Assembly (NCBI GenBank): GCA_910588405.1
Contig: CAJUPT010000058.1
Coordinates: forward strand, 1-19,309
Reading direction: 5' to 3'
DNA length: 19,309 bases
From: an uncultured Lachnospiraceae bacterium
GTDB taxonomy: Bacteria > Bacillota > Clostridia > Lachnospirales > Lachnospiraceae
Of the stretch, positions 7,329-14,739 are shown one piece after another. The first letter of the stretch is position 1. Each line of letters opens with the position of its first letter. Position numbers and translations under genes: made by a program. The notes under the pieces are model-generated. The model searched no databases. It was not told where the DNA came from and saw nothing but the letters and a program-made list of their open reading frames with translations.

Positions 7329-7814
7329 TTGAGATGCGTCATCACGACGGAGGGCTTCGGGGACATGGTCTTTGACCTGTTCCCGGACCTTGCGCCGGTT
7401 ACGGTTCGGAATTTTGCGGATACGGCAAAAAGCGGCTTTTACGATGGCCTGGCCTGGTGCCGGATTGTGAAGGGCTACGTGATCCAGTCCGGTTCCCCTG
7501 ATAATGACATTATGACGGACAGCGACTGGCATATTAAGGGGGAGTTTGCCGAAAACGGCATCGAGAATCCCGTTCCCCATATCAGGGGTGCTATTTCCAT
7601 GGCGAGGGACGACGGCTTTGACACGGCGGGAACCCAGTTTTTTGTGGTTCATCAGGATGCCGGGAAGCTTGACGGAAGGTATGCGGCCTTCGGGCAGATG
7701 GTTTCCGGCTTTGAGGTGTTAGACGCCATCGCGGCGCTGCCCACCAGCGGGCCGGAAACGTGGAATAAGCCGGTGAGGATGCCGGTGATTGGCCGGATTT
7801 TGATAGAAGAGTAG
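7329..7814 (+). CDS. Cyclophilin-type peptidyl-prolyl cis-trans isomerase
   Basis: Catalyses proline cis-trans isomerisation. 161 residues, the size of a minimal bacterial cyclophilin, with no signal peptide, so cytosolic. Family landmarks in order: ITTEGFGDMVFDLFPDLAPVTVRNF, GFYDGLAWCRIVKGYVIQSGSP (the Arg of CRIVKG matches the catalytic Arg), RGAISMARDDGFDTAGTQFFVV, and LDGRYAAFGQMVSGFEVLDAI. The usual QGGDP is QSGSP here. The start is TTG: AAGGAG overlaps the oppA stop and lies 5 nt before it, while the nearby ATG at 7334 is out of frame. Only 9 nt separate it from oppA, so it should be translated from the opp message. Confidence 0.92.
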   Translation: MRCVITTEGFGDMVFDLFPDLAPVTVRNFADTAKSGFYDGLAWCRIVKGYVIQSGSPDNDIMTDSDWHIKGEFAENGIENPVPHIRGAISMARDDGFDTAGTQFFVVHQDAGKLDGRYAAFGQMVSGFEVLDAIAALPTSGPETWNKPVRMPVIGRILIEE

Positions 7815-7834
7815 AAGATTAGAAGAAACAGGAT

Positions 7835-7872
7835 GCCCTGTCAGACAGATGGTTGTCAGACAGGGCTGTTTT
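7835..7872 (+). terminator. Intrinsic terminator of the opp-cyclophilin operon
   Basis: GCCCTGTC (7835-7842) pairs with GACAGGGC (7859-7866), extended inward by GAC/GTC past one mismatch, followed by TGTTTT. It lies 20 bp after the cyclophilin stop. Confidence 0.75.
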
Positions 7873-8010
7873 CATCGGCAATATAGGTTGCCTAAAACAT
7901 GGAGCAGATATAAATAGGATGGCTGAATCCTTATTTTTAGTCTTTTTTTGGCGTAGCTTTTATGCTCCGGGATTTTGCTCGATTTTATGGTCTGAGATTG
8001 CAATTGGGTG
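7873..8010. other. Non-coding stretch after the opp operon
   Basis: No supported gene. It contains a weak 5-bp hairpin (GGCAA...TTGCC) just after the terminator and T-rich patches, but I see no clear functional element before the tRNA promoter. Confidence 0.4.
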
Positions 8011-8040
8011 TTGACGGCAGGGGCTTTGTTATTGTATAAT
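8011..8040 (+). promoter_or_regulatory. Promoter of tRNA-Ser
   Basis: TTGACG (8011-8016) and TATAAT (8035-8040), 18-bp spacing, about 60 bp before the mature tRNA. Confidence 0.7.
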
Positions 8041-8101
8041 ATACTGCGTTATGTGCCTGATGCAGTTGGATTTTGTCCGCTGTTTTCGCGGCGCACGGTA
8101 T

Positions 8102-8189
8102 GGAGAAGTACCCAAGAGGCTGAAGGGTCTGGCTTCGAACACCAGTAGGTCGGTAACACGGCGCGAGGGTTCAAATCCCTCCTTCTCCG
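8102..8189 (+). tRNA. tRNA-Ser (anticodon CGA)
   Basis: 88-nt class II tRNA. The acceptor GGAGAAG (8102-8108) pairs with CTTCTCC (8182-8188), discriminator G at 8189, CCA not encoded. The T arm is GAGGG-TTCAAAT-CCCTC (8165-8181). The anticodon loop is TTCGAAC, giving CGA, which reads UCG; the closing pair of that stem is a C-A mismatch, the other four pairs are good. The long variable arm between the anticodon and T arms is typical of serine tRNAs. Confidence 0.93.
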
Positions 8190-8215
8190 TTTATAGATGG
8201 GTCAGGTAAAATGTT

Positions 8216-8246
8216 AAAAAGCAGAGGATTGTTTCCTCTGCTTTTT
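8216..8246 (+). terminator. Intrinsic terminator after tRNA-Ser
   Basis: A 13-bp perfect stem, AAAAAGCAGAGGA with TCCTCTGCTTTTT, and a 5-nt loop. The A-run and T-run make it usable in both directions. Confidence 0.88.
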
Positions 8247-8380
8247 GGCATACCATTGCAAAAATGAAGGACATTTCGCCCAATATTTCCCGATCCGTAT
8301 GCCTTTCTACATAAAAATGCATATATTGTTTATACGATTTTAAGATTCCTTGCATATATTTCACAAAAATTTTTTATTTC
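8247..8380. other. AT-rich region upstream of the carD-like promoter
   Basis: No gene seen. TGCATATATT occurs twice (8318-8327 and 8351-8360), starts 33 bp apart, about three helical turns, and ends 20 bp before the candidate -35. Possible binding sites of a regulator; could be chance in AT-rich DNA. Confidence 0.35.
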
Positions 8381-8425
8381 TTACAATCAGTCATAATTTT
8401 GTGCTATAATAGTATCAGATACTAT
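8381..8425 (+). promoter_or_regulatory. carD-like gene promoter with an overlapping palindrome
   Basis: TTACAA (8381-8386) and a perfect TATAAT (8405-8410), 18 bp apart. The 17-bp perfect palindrome ATAGTATCAGATACTAT (8409-8425) overlaps the end of the -10 and the likely start site, the classic position for a repressor operator. The binding protein is unknown. Confidence 0.65.
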
Positions 8426-8517
8426 ATCGTGTTTTTATACCATAGTGAAATTCTTATGATCGGCATACCTCAAAAAGCGTATTACCCCTGCGGGAATTTC
8501 AGAAGAAAGGAGACTGC

Positions 8518-9027
8518 ATGCACAATGTAAACGAAACGGTATTATACGGAACTCATGGGATCTGCAGGATTGCGGATATCGAGGAACGGGATTTTACCGG
8601 CAGCACAAAAACCTATTATGTGTTAAAGCCGGTAAAGGATGAAAAGTCCACGATTTATGTCTGCGTTCACAATGAAAAGGCGGTTCAGCAGATGCGTCAG
8701 ATTATGTCGGCGGACGAGATTCGTGAGATGATCCGGAACATGCCCGATGAGGCCGCCGAATGGATTGAGAACAAGAATGAGCGGAACGAGAAATATAAGG
8801 CAATATTAAACAGCGGCGACCGTTACGCATTGGTGCGGATGATCAAGTCCCTTTACCTGCACAGGCAGCAGCAGAAGGAGCTGGGAAAGAAGATGCATCT
8901 GACGGACGAGAAGTTCTTTAAGGATGCGGAGCGGATGCTGCATGAGGAATTTGCCGCGGCATTGAATATCAAGCCGGAGCAGGTGCTGCCTTTTATTATG
9001 GGGCAGCTGGAGGGGAAAAAAGAGTGA
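8518..9027 (+). CDS. CarD family transcriptional regulator
   Basis: Likely binds the RNA polymerase beta subunit and tunes promoter opening, as described for CarD/CdnL proteins. 169 residues. The N-terminal CarD/TRCF Tudor-like domain (about 1-60) opens VNETVLYGTHGICRIADIEERDF and continues YYVLKPVKDEKSTIYVCV. A helical C-terminal domain (about 65-165) follows and contains the characteristic segment ALVRMIKSLYLHRQQQKELGKKM, then DEKFFKDAERMLHEEFAAAL. AAGGAG with a 5-nt spacer supports the ATG. Single-gene unit with its own promoter and terminator. Confidence 0.9.
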   Translation: MHNVNETVLYGTHGICRIADIEERDFTGSTKTYYVLKPVKDEKSTIYVCVHNEKAVQQMRQIMSADEIREMIRNMPDEAAEWIENKNERNEKYKAILNSGDRYALVRMIKSLYLHRQQQKELGKKMHLTDEKFFKDAERMLHEEFAAALNIKPEQVLPFIMGQLEGKKE

Positions 9028-9088
9028 AAAAAGGACGCCGCCTGGCGCAGTGTGGTATATGCGCGGCGCGGAATCCTGTGAGGCAGGG

Positions 9089-9120
9089 CTGGAAACCGGA
9101 AAGAGGGTTTCCAGTTTTTT
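9089..9120 (+). terminator. Intrinsic terminator of the carD-like gene
   Basis: CTGGAAACC (9089-9097) pairs with GGTTTCCAG (9106-9114), 8-nt loop, followed by six Ts. A GC-rich hairpin just upstream (CGCC...GGCG enclosing GCGC/GCGC, about 9035-9067) may add to termination. Confidence 0.85.
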
Positions 9121-9136
9121 CTTGTCAATCGCATTT

Positions 9137-9943
9137 TTACAGCGGATAAAACATCGGCTTCCGCCCGTGAAATTCCGTATAATACCTGACGCCGCAGCTT
9201 TCCAGCATATCTTTGATCAGAGAAAAACCATATCCTAAACTGGCCGGGACATGGGCGTCTGAGCCGATCGTAACCATTTCTCCGCCCAGCTCAATATAGC
9301 GCCGGATGACATCGGGATGAGGATTGGTATGTCCCAGCCCGTGGCTGAGACCGGAGGTATTGCATTCCAGCGCTTTCCCGTGGGAGATAACCGTCTTTAA
9401 AATTTCGTCTATGATATCCCGATAACCCGAATAAGAATAAAACTTATTTTTATTCGGGCCGTAGCGCACCGCATAGTCCAGATGGCCCAGGGCGTCGAAG
9501 CAGTCTTTGTGCAGGCGTACGTTTTCCAGCGTGCATTCAAAATATTCCCGGTAGGCGGCTTCTTCCGTCCTTCCCTCATAAAAATCGCTGAAATAGGGGT
9601 CCCTGTCCCCCACCAGATGGACGGAGCCGATGATATAGTCAAAAGGCCAGTCGGCCCCATAGCGTTCTAACTGCCCGGTCAGATGGGCGCGCAGTCCCAG
9701 CTCCACCCCTGTGAAAACCTGGATCTGTCCTTCGAAACTTTGCCGCAGCCTGCCCAGGGCTTCCATATAACGGTCGGTGGGAAAGGTAAAGTCCTCATGG
9801 TAGCGCTCCGGGTAGTCGAAATCCTGATGATCCGTAATACAGATCCGCTCCATGCCAAGGGCGATGGCCCGCTCGATCTGGGCCTGGGCCGGCGTGTCGG
9901 AGTCGGCGGAAAAGTCGGTGTGAATGTGATAGTCGGAATACAT
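9137..9943 (-). CDS. PHP-family histidinol-phosphatase (HisJ/HisK type)
   Basis: Probably dephosphorylates histidinol phosphate in histidine synthesis; 268 residues. PHP metal-site motifs appear in order: DYHIHTDFSADSD (5' end), ICITDHQDFD, FTGVELGLRAH, DYIIGSVHLV, DALGHLDYAVRYG, ALECNTSG, and TIGSDAHVPASLG near the C-terminus, as in HisJ/HisK enzymes. I choose the start at 9943 because AAAGG lies 5 nt upstream; a longer open frame to 10015 has no RBS. No other his genes are in the window, so a related phosphoesterase role remains possible. Convergent with the carD-like gene, divergent from the aminopeptidase. Confidence 0.88.
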   Translation of the reverse strand: MYSDYHIHTDFSADSDTPAQAQIERAIALGMERICITDHQDFDYPERYHEDFTFPTDRYMEALGRLRQSFEGQIQVFTGVELGLRAHLTGQLERYGADWPFDYIIGSVHLVGDRDPYFSDFYEGRTEEAAYREYFECTLENVRLHKDCFDALGHLDYAVRYGPNKNKFYSYSGYRDIIDEILKTVISHGKALECNTSGLSHGLGHTNPHPDVIRRYIELGGEMVTIGSDAHVPASLGYGFSLIKDMLESCGVRYYTEFHGRKPMFYPL

Positions 9944-10003
9944 AAGAGCCTTTCTTAATCGAAGCTGTTTTACAGTTGACAAACCGGATGAATCATGTTT
10001 TTG

Positions 10004-10064
10004 GGAGCGCCGCATGGTTTTTGCAAAAATTTGAGCGGCTCCCGGCCTGTCTGTTATCTGACAG
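10004..10064 (-). other. Structured leader of the PHP gene
   Basis: Reading the minus strand, GCCTGTC pairs with GACAGGC around an 8-nt loop (10043-10064). Next GGGAGCCGC pairs with GCG-GC-GCTCCC (bulged GC) around a loop containing the palindrome TTTTTGCAAAAA. Neither hairpin is followed by a T-run. Both lie in the predicted 137-nt leader. A regulatory leader is possible; I match it to no known class. Confidence 0.45.
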
Positions 10065-10086
10065 GCTATGGTTCCCCGTATGATGG

Positions 10087-10115
10087 AGTTTACTGGAATT
10101 TTGCGGAAATGTCAA
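10087..10115 (-). promoter_or_regulatory. Promoter of the PHP gene
   Basis: Minus-strand TTGACA (10110-10115), 17-bp spacer, TAAACT (10087-10092). It is back to back with the aminopeptidase promoter; the two -35 boxes are 31 bp apart. Confidence 0.6.
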
Positions 10116-10146
10116 CGAAAAAAACAGGGAAAATTCGCCTCACTAC

Positions 10147-10175
10147 TTTACAAAATTTTGGGAATGGGCTACTAT
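10147..10175 (+). promoter_or_regulatory. Promoter of the M29 aminopeptidase gene
   Basis: TTTACA (10147-10152), 17-bp spacer, TACTAT (10170-10175). It predicts a leader of about 150 nt, in which I see no clear structure. Confidence 0.55.
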
Positions 10176-10330
10176 TGAAACGGAGCGTTTTAATGTACGC
10201 CCGCAAAAAGCGTATTGTCGTCGCCGGGCTGTCGATTTGGAGACGGACGAGGCGGAATGATCAGGGCAGGCGGGCGATTGAGGCGAGCGGGAAATTCCTG
10301 ACTCGACTAATGAATTTGAGGAGAAATACC

Positions 10331-11449
10331 ATGGACGAGCGAATCAAATTGCTGGCCGGGCAGCTGGTCGGCCATTCTATGAAAGTAAAAGAAGGAGAGA
10401 AGGTACTGATTCACTGTACCGGTTATGACACGGAGCCTCTGGGCAGAGCGCTTGTCAAGGCGGTCTATGAGGCGAAGGGCATTCCGCTGTTCTGGCTGGA
10501 AAGCCCCCGGATTCAGAGGGAATTGCTGTTAAACTGCAGCGAGGAGCAGTTAAAGCTGAAAGCGCAGGCAGATTGTCTGACCATGTCCGCCATGGACTGC
10601 TATGTGGCGGTGCGGGGCAGCGATAACACGGCCGAGCTGTCGGACGTGCCTGCGGAGCGGATGGAGCTTTTCAATAAAGTGTACCATCATCCGGTGCATA
10701 ATGAGATTCGGGTACCCAAAACCCGCTGGGTGGTGCTGCGCTATCCGTCTCCCTCCATGGCCCAGGCAGCAAACACAAGCCTGGAAGCTTTCGAGGACTT
10801 TTATTTTGATGTCTGCTGTCTGGACTATGATAAGATGAAAGAAGCTGTGGAGCCGCTGCGCCTGTTGATGGAACGGACGGACCAGGTGAGGATCGTGGGA
10901 AACGGAACCGACCTGACCTTTTCCATCAAGGGAATCCCGGCCGTTCCCTGCTGCGGGGAGATGAACATTCCCGACGGAGAAATCTATACGGCGCCGGTAC
11001 GGGACTCTGTCAACGGTGTTCTCTGCTACAACACGCCCTCTCAGTACCAGGGCTTTGTATATGAAAATATCTGTCTGACCTTTGAAAACGGAAAGATCGT
11101 GAATGCGGAGGCCAATGACACCAGGCGGATTAACAAGGTGTTTGACACCGACGAGGGCGCCCGGTATGTGGGAGAGTTTGCCATCGGCATCAATCCTTAC
11201 GTGCTGACCCCGATGAAAGATACCTTATTTGACGAGAAGATTATGGGCTCCTTCCATTTTACGCCCGGAAACTGTTATGACGAGGCGCCAAACGGCAACA
11301 GCTCCGCCATCCACTGGGATCTGGTCTGCATCCAGACGCCGGAATGGGGCGGCGGAGAGATCTGGTTTGACGGCGTGCTGGTGCGCAAGGACGGAAGATT
11401 CGTGCTGCCCGAACTGCAGGGGCTGAATCCTGAAGAATTAAAGAAATAA
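10331..11449 (+). CDS. M29 family metallo-aminopeptidase
   Basis: Cytosolic metal-dependent enzyme removing N-terminal residues from peptides. 372 residues, a little shorter than the common 400-410. The N-terminal domain has LLAGQLVGHSMKVKEGEKVLIHC. The family's metal ligands are all visible: Glu217 (IPDGE), Glu282 (GEFAIG), His309 and Tyr316 (SFHFTPGNCY), His328 and Asp330 (SAIHWDLV). GAGGAG with a 7-nt spacer supports the ATG at 10331; the frame stays open upstream to 9995 but overlaps the promoter. It likely completes breakdown of imported peptides, which fits the opp operon nearby. Confidence 0.93.
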   Translation: MDERIKLLAGQLVGHSMKVKEGEKVLIHCTGYDTEPLGRALVKAVYEAKGIPLFWLESPRIQRELLLNCSEEQLKLKAQADCLTMSAMDCYVAVRGSDNTAELSDVPAERMELFNKVYHHPVHNEIRVPKTRWVVLRYPSPSMAQAANTSLEAFEDFYFDVCCLDYDKMKEAVEPLRLLMERTDQVRIVGNGTDLTFSIKGIPAVPCCGEMNIPDGEIYTAPVRDSVNGVLCYNTPSQYQGFVYENICLTFENGKIVNAEANDTRRINKVFDTDEGARYVGEFAIGINPYVLTPMKDTLFDEKIMGSFHFTPGNCYDEAPNGNSSAIHWDLVCIQTPEWGGGEIWFDGVLVRKDGRFVLPELQGLNPEELKK

Positions 11450-11546
11450 AATCGCGGAGTAATGCTGCGGGTCTTATGTGAAGCCGCGGATTCCCTGAGT
11501 CTTGCTGAGTTTTGTTTCTGTGAGTTTCCCTGGCGGAGGCTCACAG
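11450..11546. other. Two hairpins after the aminopeptidase gene
   Basis: AATCGCGG (11450-11457) pairs with CCGCGGATT (11484-11492), one bulge. CTGTGAG (11518-11524) pairs with CTCACAG (11540-11546). Neither has a proper T-run, so termination here is uncertain. Confidence 0.35.
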
Positions 11547-11555
11547 ATTGCAGGC

Positions 11556-11584
11556 TTGTATGGATACCTTATGATAAATATACG
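11556..11584 (+). promoter_or_regulatory. Weak candidate promoter of the Na/Pi transporter gene
   Basis: TTGTAT (11556-11561), 17-bp spacer, TATACG (11579-11584). Each box matches consensus at four of six positions. Confidence 0.3.
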
Positions 11585-11672
11585 CGAAACCGGCAAAGAA
11601 TCGGCACGGGCTTATTTACGCAGCGTCGTACCGGATTCTGAGCGTACATAACTGCAATTCGGAGGAAACGCT

Positions 11673-13331
11673 TTGATACAGGATTTAAGCATGGTATTCG
11701 GCCTGTGCGGCGGCATAGGCATGTTTTTGTACGGAATGCACATCATGGGAGACGGGCTCCAAAAGTCTGCGGGCAGCAGCATGAGCCATCTTCTGGAGGT
11801 GCTGACCAGCAACCGTTTGCTGGCGGTGGGCGTGGGAGCGCTGGTGACGGCCATTATCCAGAGTTCGGGAGCCACCACGGTTATGGTGGTGGGCTTTGTA
11901 AACGCAGGGATTATGAATCTGAACCAGGCCGTGGGCATTATTATGGGAGCCAATATTGGTACCACCATCACTGCCTGGATCGTGTCCATGAACCAGCTGG
12001 GCGGAGCGCTGGAGCTTCTGAATCCCACCTTCTGGGCCCCCTTCCTTTTGGGCGTGGGCGCTTTTGTTATGCTGTTTGCCAAGAAACAGAGGCGGCAGAT
12101 GGTGGGGGAAATTCTTGTGGGGCTGGGGCTTTTGTTTATCGGGCTGAATTTAATGTCCACCTCTATTGCCCCTTATACGGATTCTCCGATCTTCGCGAAA
12201 GCCTTTGCCGCCCTGGGGGGAAATCCCATACTGGGCGCTCTCGTAGGCTTCCTAGTAACCGCTTTGCTGCAAAGCTCCTCCGCTTCGGTGGGTATTTTAC
12301 AATCCCTGGCCATCAATGGGATTGTCACCACCAACGCGGCGGTCTATATTACGCTGGGCCAGAATATCGGTTCCTGTGTGACAGCCCTTTTGTCCAGCGC
12401 CGGAGCCGGAAAAAACGCCAAGCGGGCGGCGGTGATTCATTTGAGTTTCAATATACTGGGTTCCCTGCTGTTTGGCATTGTCTTATATTTGTATTTTGTG
12501 ATGGTCAATCCGGTGATGGCGGCCTCCCATATCAATGCGGTACAGATTTCCATCTTCCATACGTTTTTCAATCTGATCAACACGCTGGTGCTGTTTCCCT
12601 TTGCCGATAAGCTGGTGGGGCTGTCCCAGTGGGTGATCAAGGATGAGGCGGAGACGGAAAAAAGCCAGGAGTATCCGGCGATTCATCTGGACGACCGTCT
12701 GCTGGAATCCCCGGCGGTGGCCGTCAGCTCCGTGCTGCATGAGGTGGTGCAGATGGGAGAGCTGGTTGCCCGCAATATCCGGGATTCCGTGGAGTGTATC
12801 CGCACCCGGGATACGGAAAAGCTGAAACAGGTGCATGCGCTGGAAAATCATCTGGACGAGGTCAACAACATCCTGATGGCTTATCTGGTAAAGGTGAGCC
12901 AGCTGGCGCTGACAGAGCAGCAGAACCATACGGTTAACAACCTGTTTTACACGATTAACGATCTGGAGCGGATCGGCGACCACAGCGATAATATCGCCGA
13001 GATTACCGAATATATGATCGCCCATGACCTGAGTTTTTCGGAGATGGCTCTGGAGGAAATCGTGGGCGTGGGCAATGTGGTCTCGGTCAGTGTGGACGCC
13101 GCCGTGAGGGCCAGAAGGGATAAAAGCATGGAGGATGTCCGGGTGGTATCCAAAAATGAGGACCGGGTGGACATGCTGGAAGAGGAGCTGCGCGAGGAGC
13201 ATATCGAGCGCCTCGTTCAGAAGCAGTGTCAGCCTCCCGCAGGTGTTTCCTTCCTGGATCTTCTGACGAATTTCGAAAGAGTTTCCGATCATGCGTATAA
13301 TATTGCCGGATATGTAAAAGATGAAATGTAG
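11673..13331 (+). CDS. Na/Pi cotransporter family protein with PhoU-like domain
   Basis: Membrane protein predicted to couple sodium to phosphate movement. 552 residues. The two family repeats each carry the QSS motif: QSSGATTVMVVGFVNAG (63-79) and QSSSASVGILQSLAING (200-216), each followed by a GANIGTT- or GQNIGS-type segment. About eight hydrophobic helices end near residue 310. The tail (about 345-550) is PhoU-like helical, with NNLFYTINDLERIGDHSDNI and LLTNFERVSDHAYNIAGYV. The start is TTG at 11673 with GGAGG 7 nt upstream; the ATG at 11691 has no RBS. Direction of phosphate transport cannot be read from sequence. Confidence 0.92.
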   Translation: MIQDLSMVFGLCGGIGMFLYGMHIMGDGLQKSAGSSMSHLLEVLTSNRLLAVGVGALVTAIIQSSGATTVMVVGFVNAGIMNLNQAVGIIMGANIGTTITAWIVSMNQLGGALELLNPTFWAPFLLGVGAFVMLFAKKQRRQMVGEILVGLGLLFIGLNLMSTSIAPYTDSPIFAKAFAALGGNPILGALVGFLVTALLQSSSASVGILQSLAINGIVTTNAAVYITLGQNIGSCVTALLSSAGAGKNAKRAAVIHLSFNILGSLLFGIVLYLYFVMVNPVMAASHINAVQISIFHTFFNLINTLVLFPFADKLVGLSQWVIKDEAETEKSQEYPAIHLDDRLLESPAVAVSSVLHEVVQMGELVARNIRDSVECIRTRDTEKLKQVHALENHLDEVNNILMAYLVKVSQLALTEQQNHTVNNLFYTINDLERIGDHSDNIAEITEYMIAHDLSFSEMALEEIVGVGNVVSVSVDAAVRARRDKSMEDVRVVSKNEDRVDMLEEELREEHIERLVQKQCQPPAGVSFLDLLTNFERVSDHAYNIAGYVKDEM

Positions 13332-13420
13332 GGAGATGTGCATCCTGTTTGCGGAAGGACGCGAAATGGATACATGGCCTCGGAAATTTTGCATGAAATG
13401 CTGAGAAACACAGGGCAGCC

Positions 13421-13447
13421 GGTAAAAAGTTTGTAGAGTTTTTTTAC
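13421..13447 (+). terminator. Weak AT-rich terminator after the Na/Pi transporter gene
   Basis: GTAAAAA pairs with TTTTTAC around a central stretch ending in a seven-T run. The stem is AT-only and 90 bp past the stop codon, so confidence is low. Confidence 0.35.
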
Positions 13448-13457
13448 TGAGAGGGAC

Positions 13458-13513
13458 TTGCTATTTTGCCTGAAATTAGGTAAAATACCAGTGAACTGAG
13501 TATTATTTAACAA
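13458..13513 (+). promoter_or_regulatory. gap promoter with overlapping inverted repeat
   Basis: TTGCTA (13458-13463), 17-bp spacer, TAAAAT (13481-13486). ATTTTGCCT (13463-13471) and AGGTAAAAT (13478-13486) form an inverted repeat with one G-T pair, spanning spacer and -10. TTAACAA (13507-13513), downstream of the -10, matches one half of the clostridial Rex operator TTGTTAA-N4-TTAACAA; the other half is poor. Confidence 0.5.
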
Positions 13514-13548
13514 TTAATGAGGTATTGAGAAAAGCAGAAGCCTTTCTA

Positions 13549-13611
13549 TCGCGAATGCCGGCCGGCAGCCGTCTGCGGAACGAAAACCGGGCCGGAATCA
13601 GACGCGGCGTA
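13549..13611 (+). other. GC-rich structured leader of gap
   Basis: GCC-GTCTG pairs with CAGAC-GC-GGC across an internal CCGGGCCGG segment that can itself pair with CCGGCCGG just upstream, so competing folds exist. It lies in the predicted 154-nt gap leader. It does not clearly match the type A or B repeats, although CTGTAG and ATTAGGAGGAA close to the RBS resemble the pgk leader. Confidence 0.4.
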
Positions 13612-13646
13612 AGGGCGCTGTAGTACTGAATTAGGAGGAATGAACA

Positions 13647-14660
13647 ATGGCAGTAAAAGTTGCAATCAATGGTTTTGGCCGGATCGGCCGTCTGGCATTC
13701 AGACAGATGTTCGGAGCGGAAGGGTATGAGGTTGTGGCGATCAACGACCTGACCGATCCCAAGATGCTGGCGCATTTATTAAAATATGATTCATCCCAGG
13801 GCAGATATGACGGGCATACCGTGGAAGCCGGCGAGGGATGCATCGTTGTCGACGGAAAAACCATTACAATCTATAAAGAACCGAAGGCTGCCGACCTTCC
13901 CTGGGGACAGATCGGCGTGGATGTGGTTTTGGAGTGCACCGGCTTCTATACCGCGAAGGATAAGGCACAGGCTCATATCGACGCAGGCGCGAAGAAGGTT
14001 GTGATCTCCGCTCCCGCGGGCAATGACTTAAAGACGATTGTATTCGGCGTAAATGAGAAGACGCTGACCAAGGACGACGCGATTATTTCCGCCGCTTCCT
14101 GCACTACCAACTGCCTTGCTCCTATGGCAAAAGCACTGAACGACTATGCGCCGATCCAGTCCGGTATTATGGCGACGATCCATGCGTATACGGGAGATCA
14201 AATGATTCTGGACGGCCCTCATAGAAAAGGCGATCTGAGAAGAGCCCGCGCAGGCGCAGTGAACATCGTTCCCAATTCCACCGGTGCAGCCAAGGCGATC
14301 GGCCTGGTTATTCCTGAGTTAAACGGCAAGCTGATCGGCGCAGCCCAGCGTGTTCCGGTACCCACCGGCTCCACCACGATCCTGACCGCCGTTGTAAAGG
14401 GCAAGGACGTAACCGTGGACAGCATTAACGCGGCCATGAAGGCGGCGGCCAGCGCATCCTTCGGCTACAACGAGGATCAGATCGTATCCTCCGATATCAT
14501 CGGCATCAGCTACGGTTCTCTGTTCGATTCCACCCAGACCATGGTTTGCCATATCGCAGACGATCTGTACGAGGTACAGGTAGTTTCATGGTATGATAAT
14601 GAGAACTCCTACACCAGCCAGATGGTAAGGACAATCAAATATTTCGCAGAACTGGCATAA
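13647..14660 (+). CDS. gap: NAD-dependent glyceraldehyde-3-phosphate dehydrogenase
   Basis: Oxidises and phosphorylates glyceraldehyde-3-phosphate to 1,3-bisphosphoglycerate, producing NADH. 337 residues, normal length. The Rossmann start VKVAINGFGRIGRLAFRQ is followed by AINDLTD, whose Asp34 favours NAD over NADP. The catalytic Cys152 lies in SAASCTTNCLAP and His179 in TIHAYTGDQ. The C-terminal VSWYDNENSYTSQMVRT is typical. AGGAGG with an 8-nt spacer supports the ATG. First gene of the glycolytic block; an intrinsic terminator follows it. Confidence 0.97.
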   Translation: MAVKVAINGFGRIGRLAFRQMFGAEGYEVVAINDLTDPKMLAHLLKYDSSQGRYDGHTVEAGEGCIVVDGKTITIYKEPKAADLPWGQIGVDVVLECTGFYTAKDKAQAHIDAGAKKVVISAPAGNDLKTIVFGVNEKTLTKDDAIISAASCTTNCLAPMAKALNDYAPIQSGIMATIHAYTGDQMILDGPHRKGDLRRARAGAVNIVPNSTGAAKAIGLVIPELNGKLIGAAQRVPVPTGSTTILTAVVKGKDVTVDSINAAMKAAASASFGYNEDQIVSSDIIGISYGSLFDSTQTMVCHIADDLYEVQVVSWYDNENSYTSQMVRTIKYFAELA

Positions 14661-14691
14661 GAGCTATAATGAGATAGTCAGACCTGTAGAA

Positions 14692-14720
14692 AGGGTCCGG
14701 TCTTAGGACCGGGCCTTTTT
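14692..14720 (+). terminator. Intrinsic terminator after gap
   Basis: AGGGTCCGGTC (14692-14702) pairs with GACCGGGCCT (from 14707) with two wobble pairs around a TTAG loop, then five Ts. I see no clear promoter between it and pgk, so partial read-through is likely. Confidence 0.85.
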
Positions 14721-14739
14721 ATGGTTTATTATTAATCAA

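Noticed and set aside
8102..8246. Integration site of a mobile element at the tRNA-Ser gene
   Set aside because: No integrase and no duplicated tRNA 3' end were seen; a normal terminator follows.
9995..10330. Upstream extension of the M29 aminopeptidase frame
   Set aside because: It crosses the divergent promoters, has no RBS, and its 112 residues do not look like the family; GAGGAG supports 10331.
11705..12610. 301-codon frame inside the Na/Pi transporter gene
   Set aside because: It is the +2 shadow of a well-conserved membrane protein and is rich in G, R and H as expected for a shadow.
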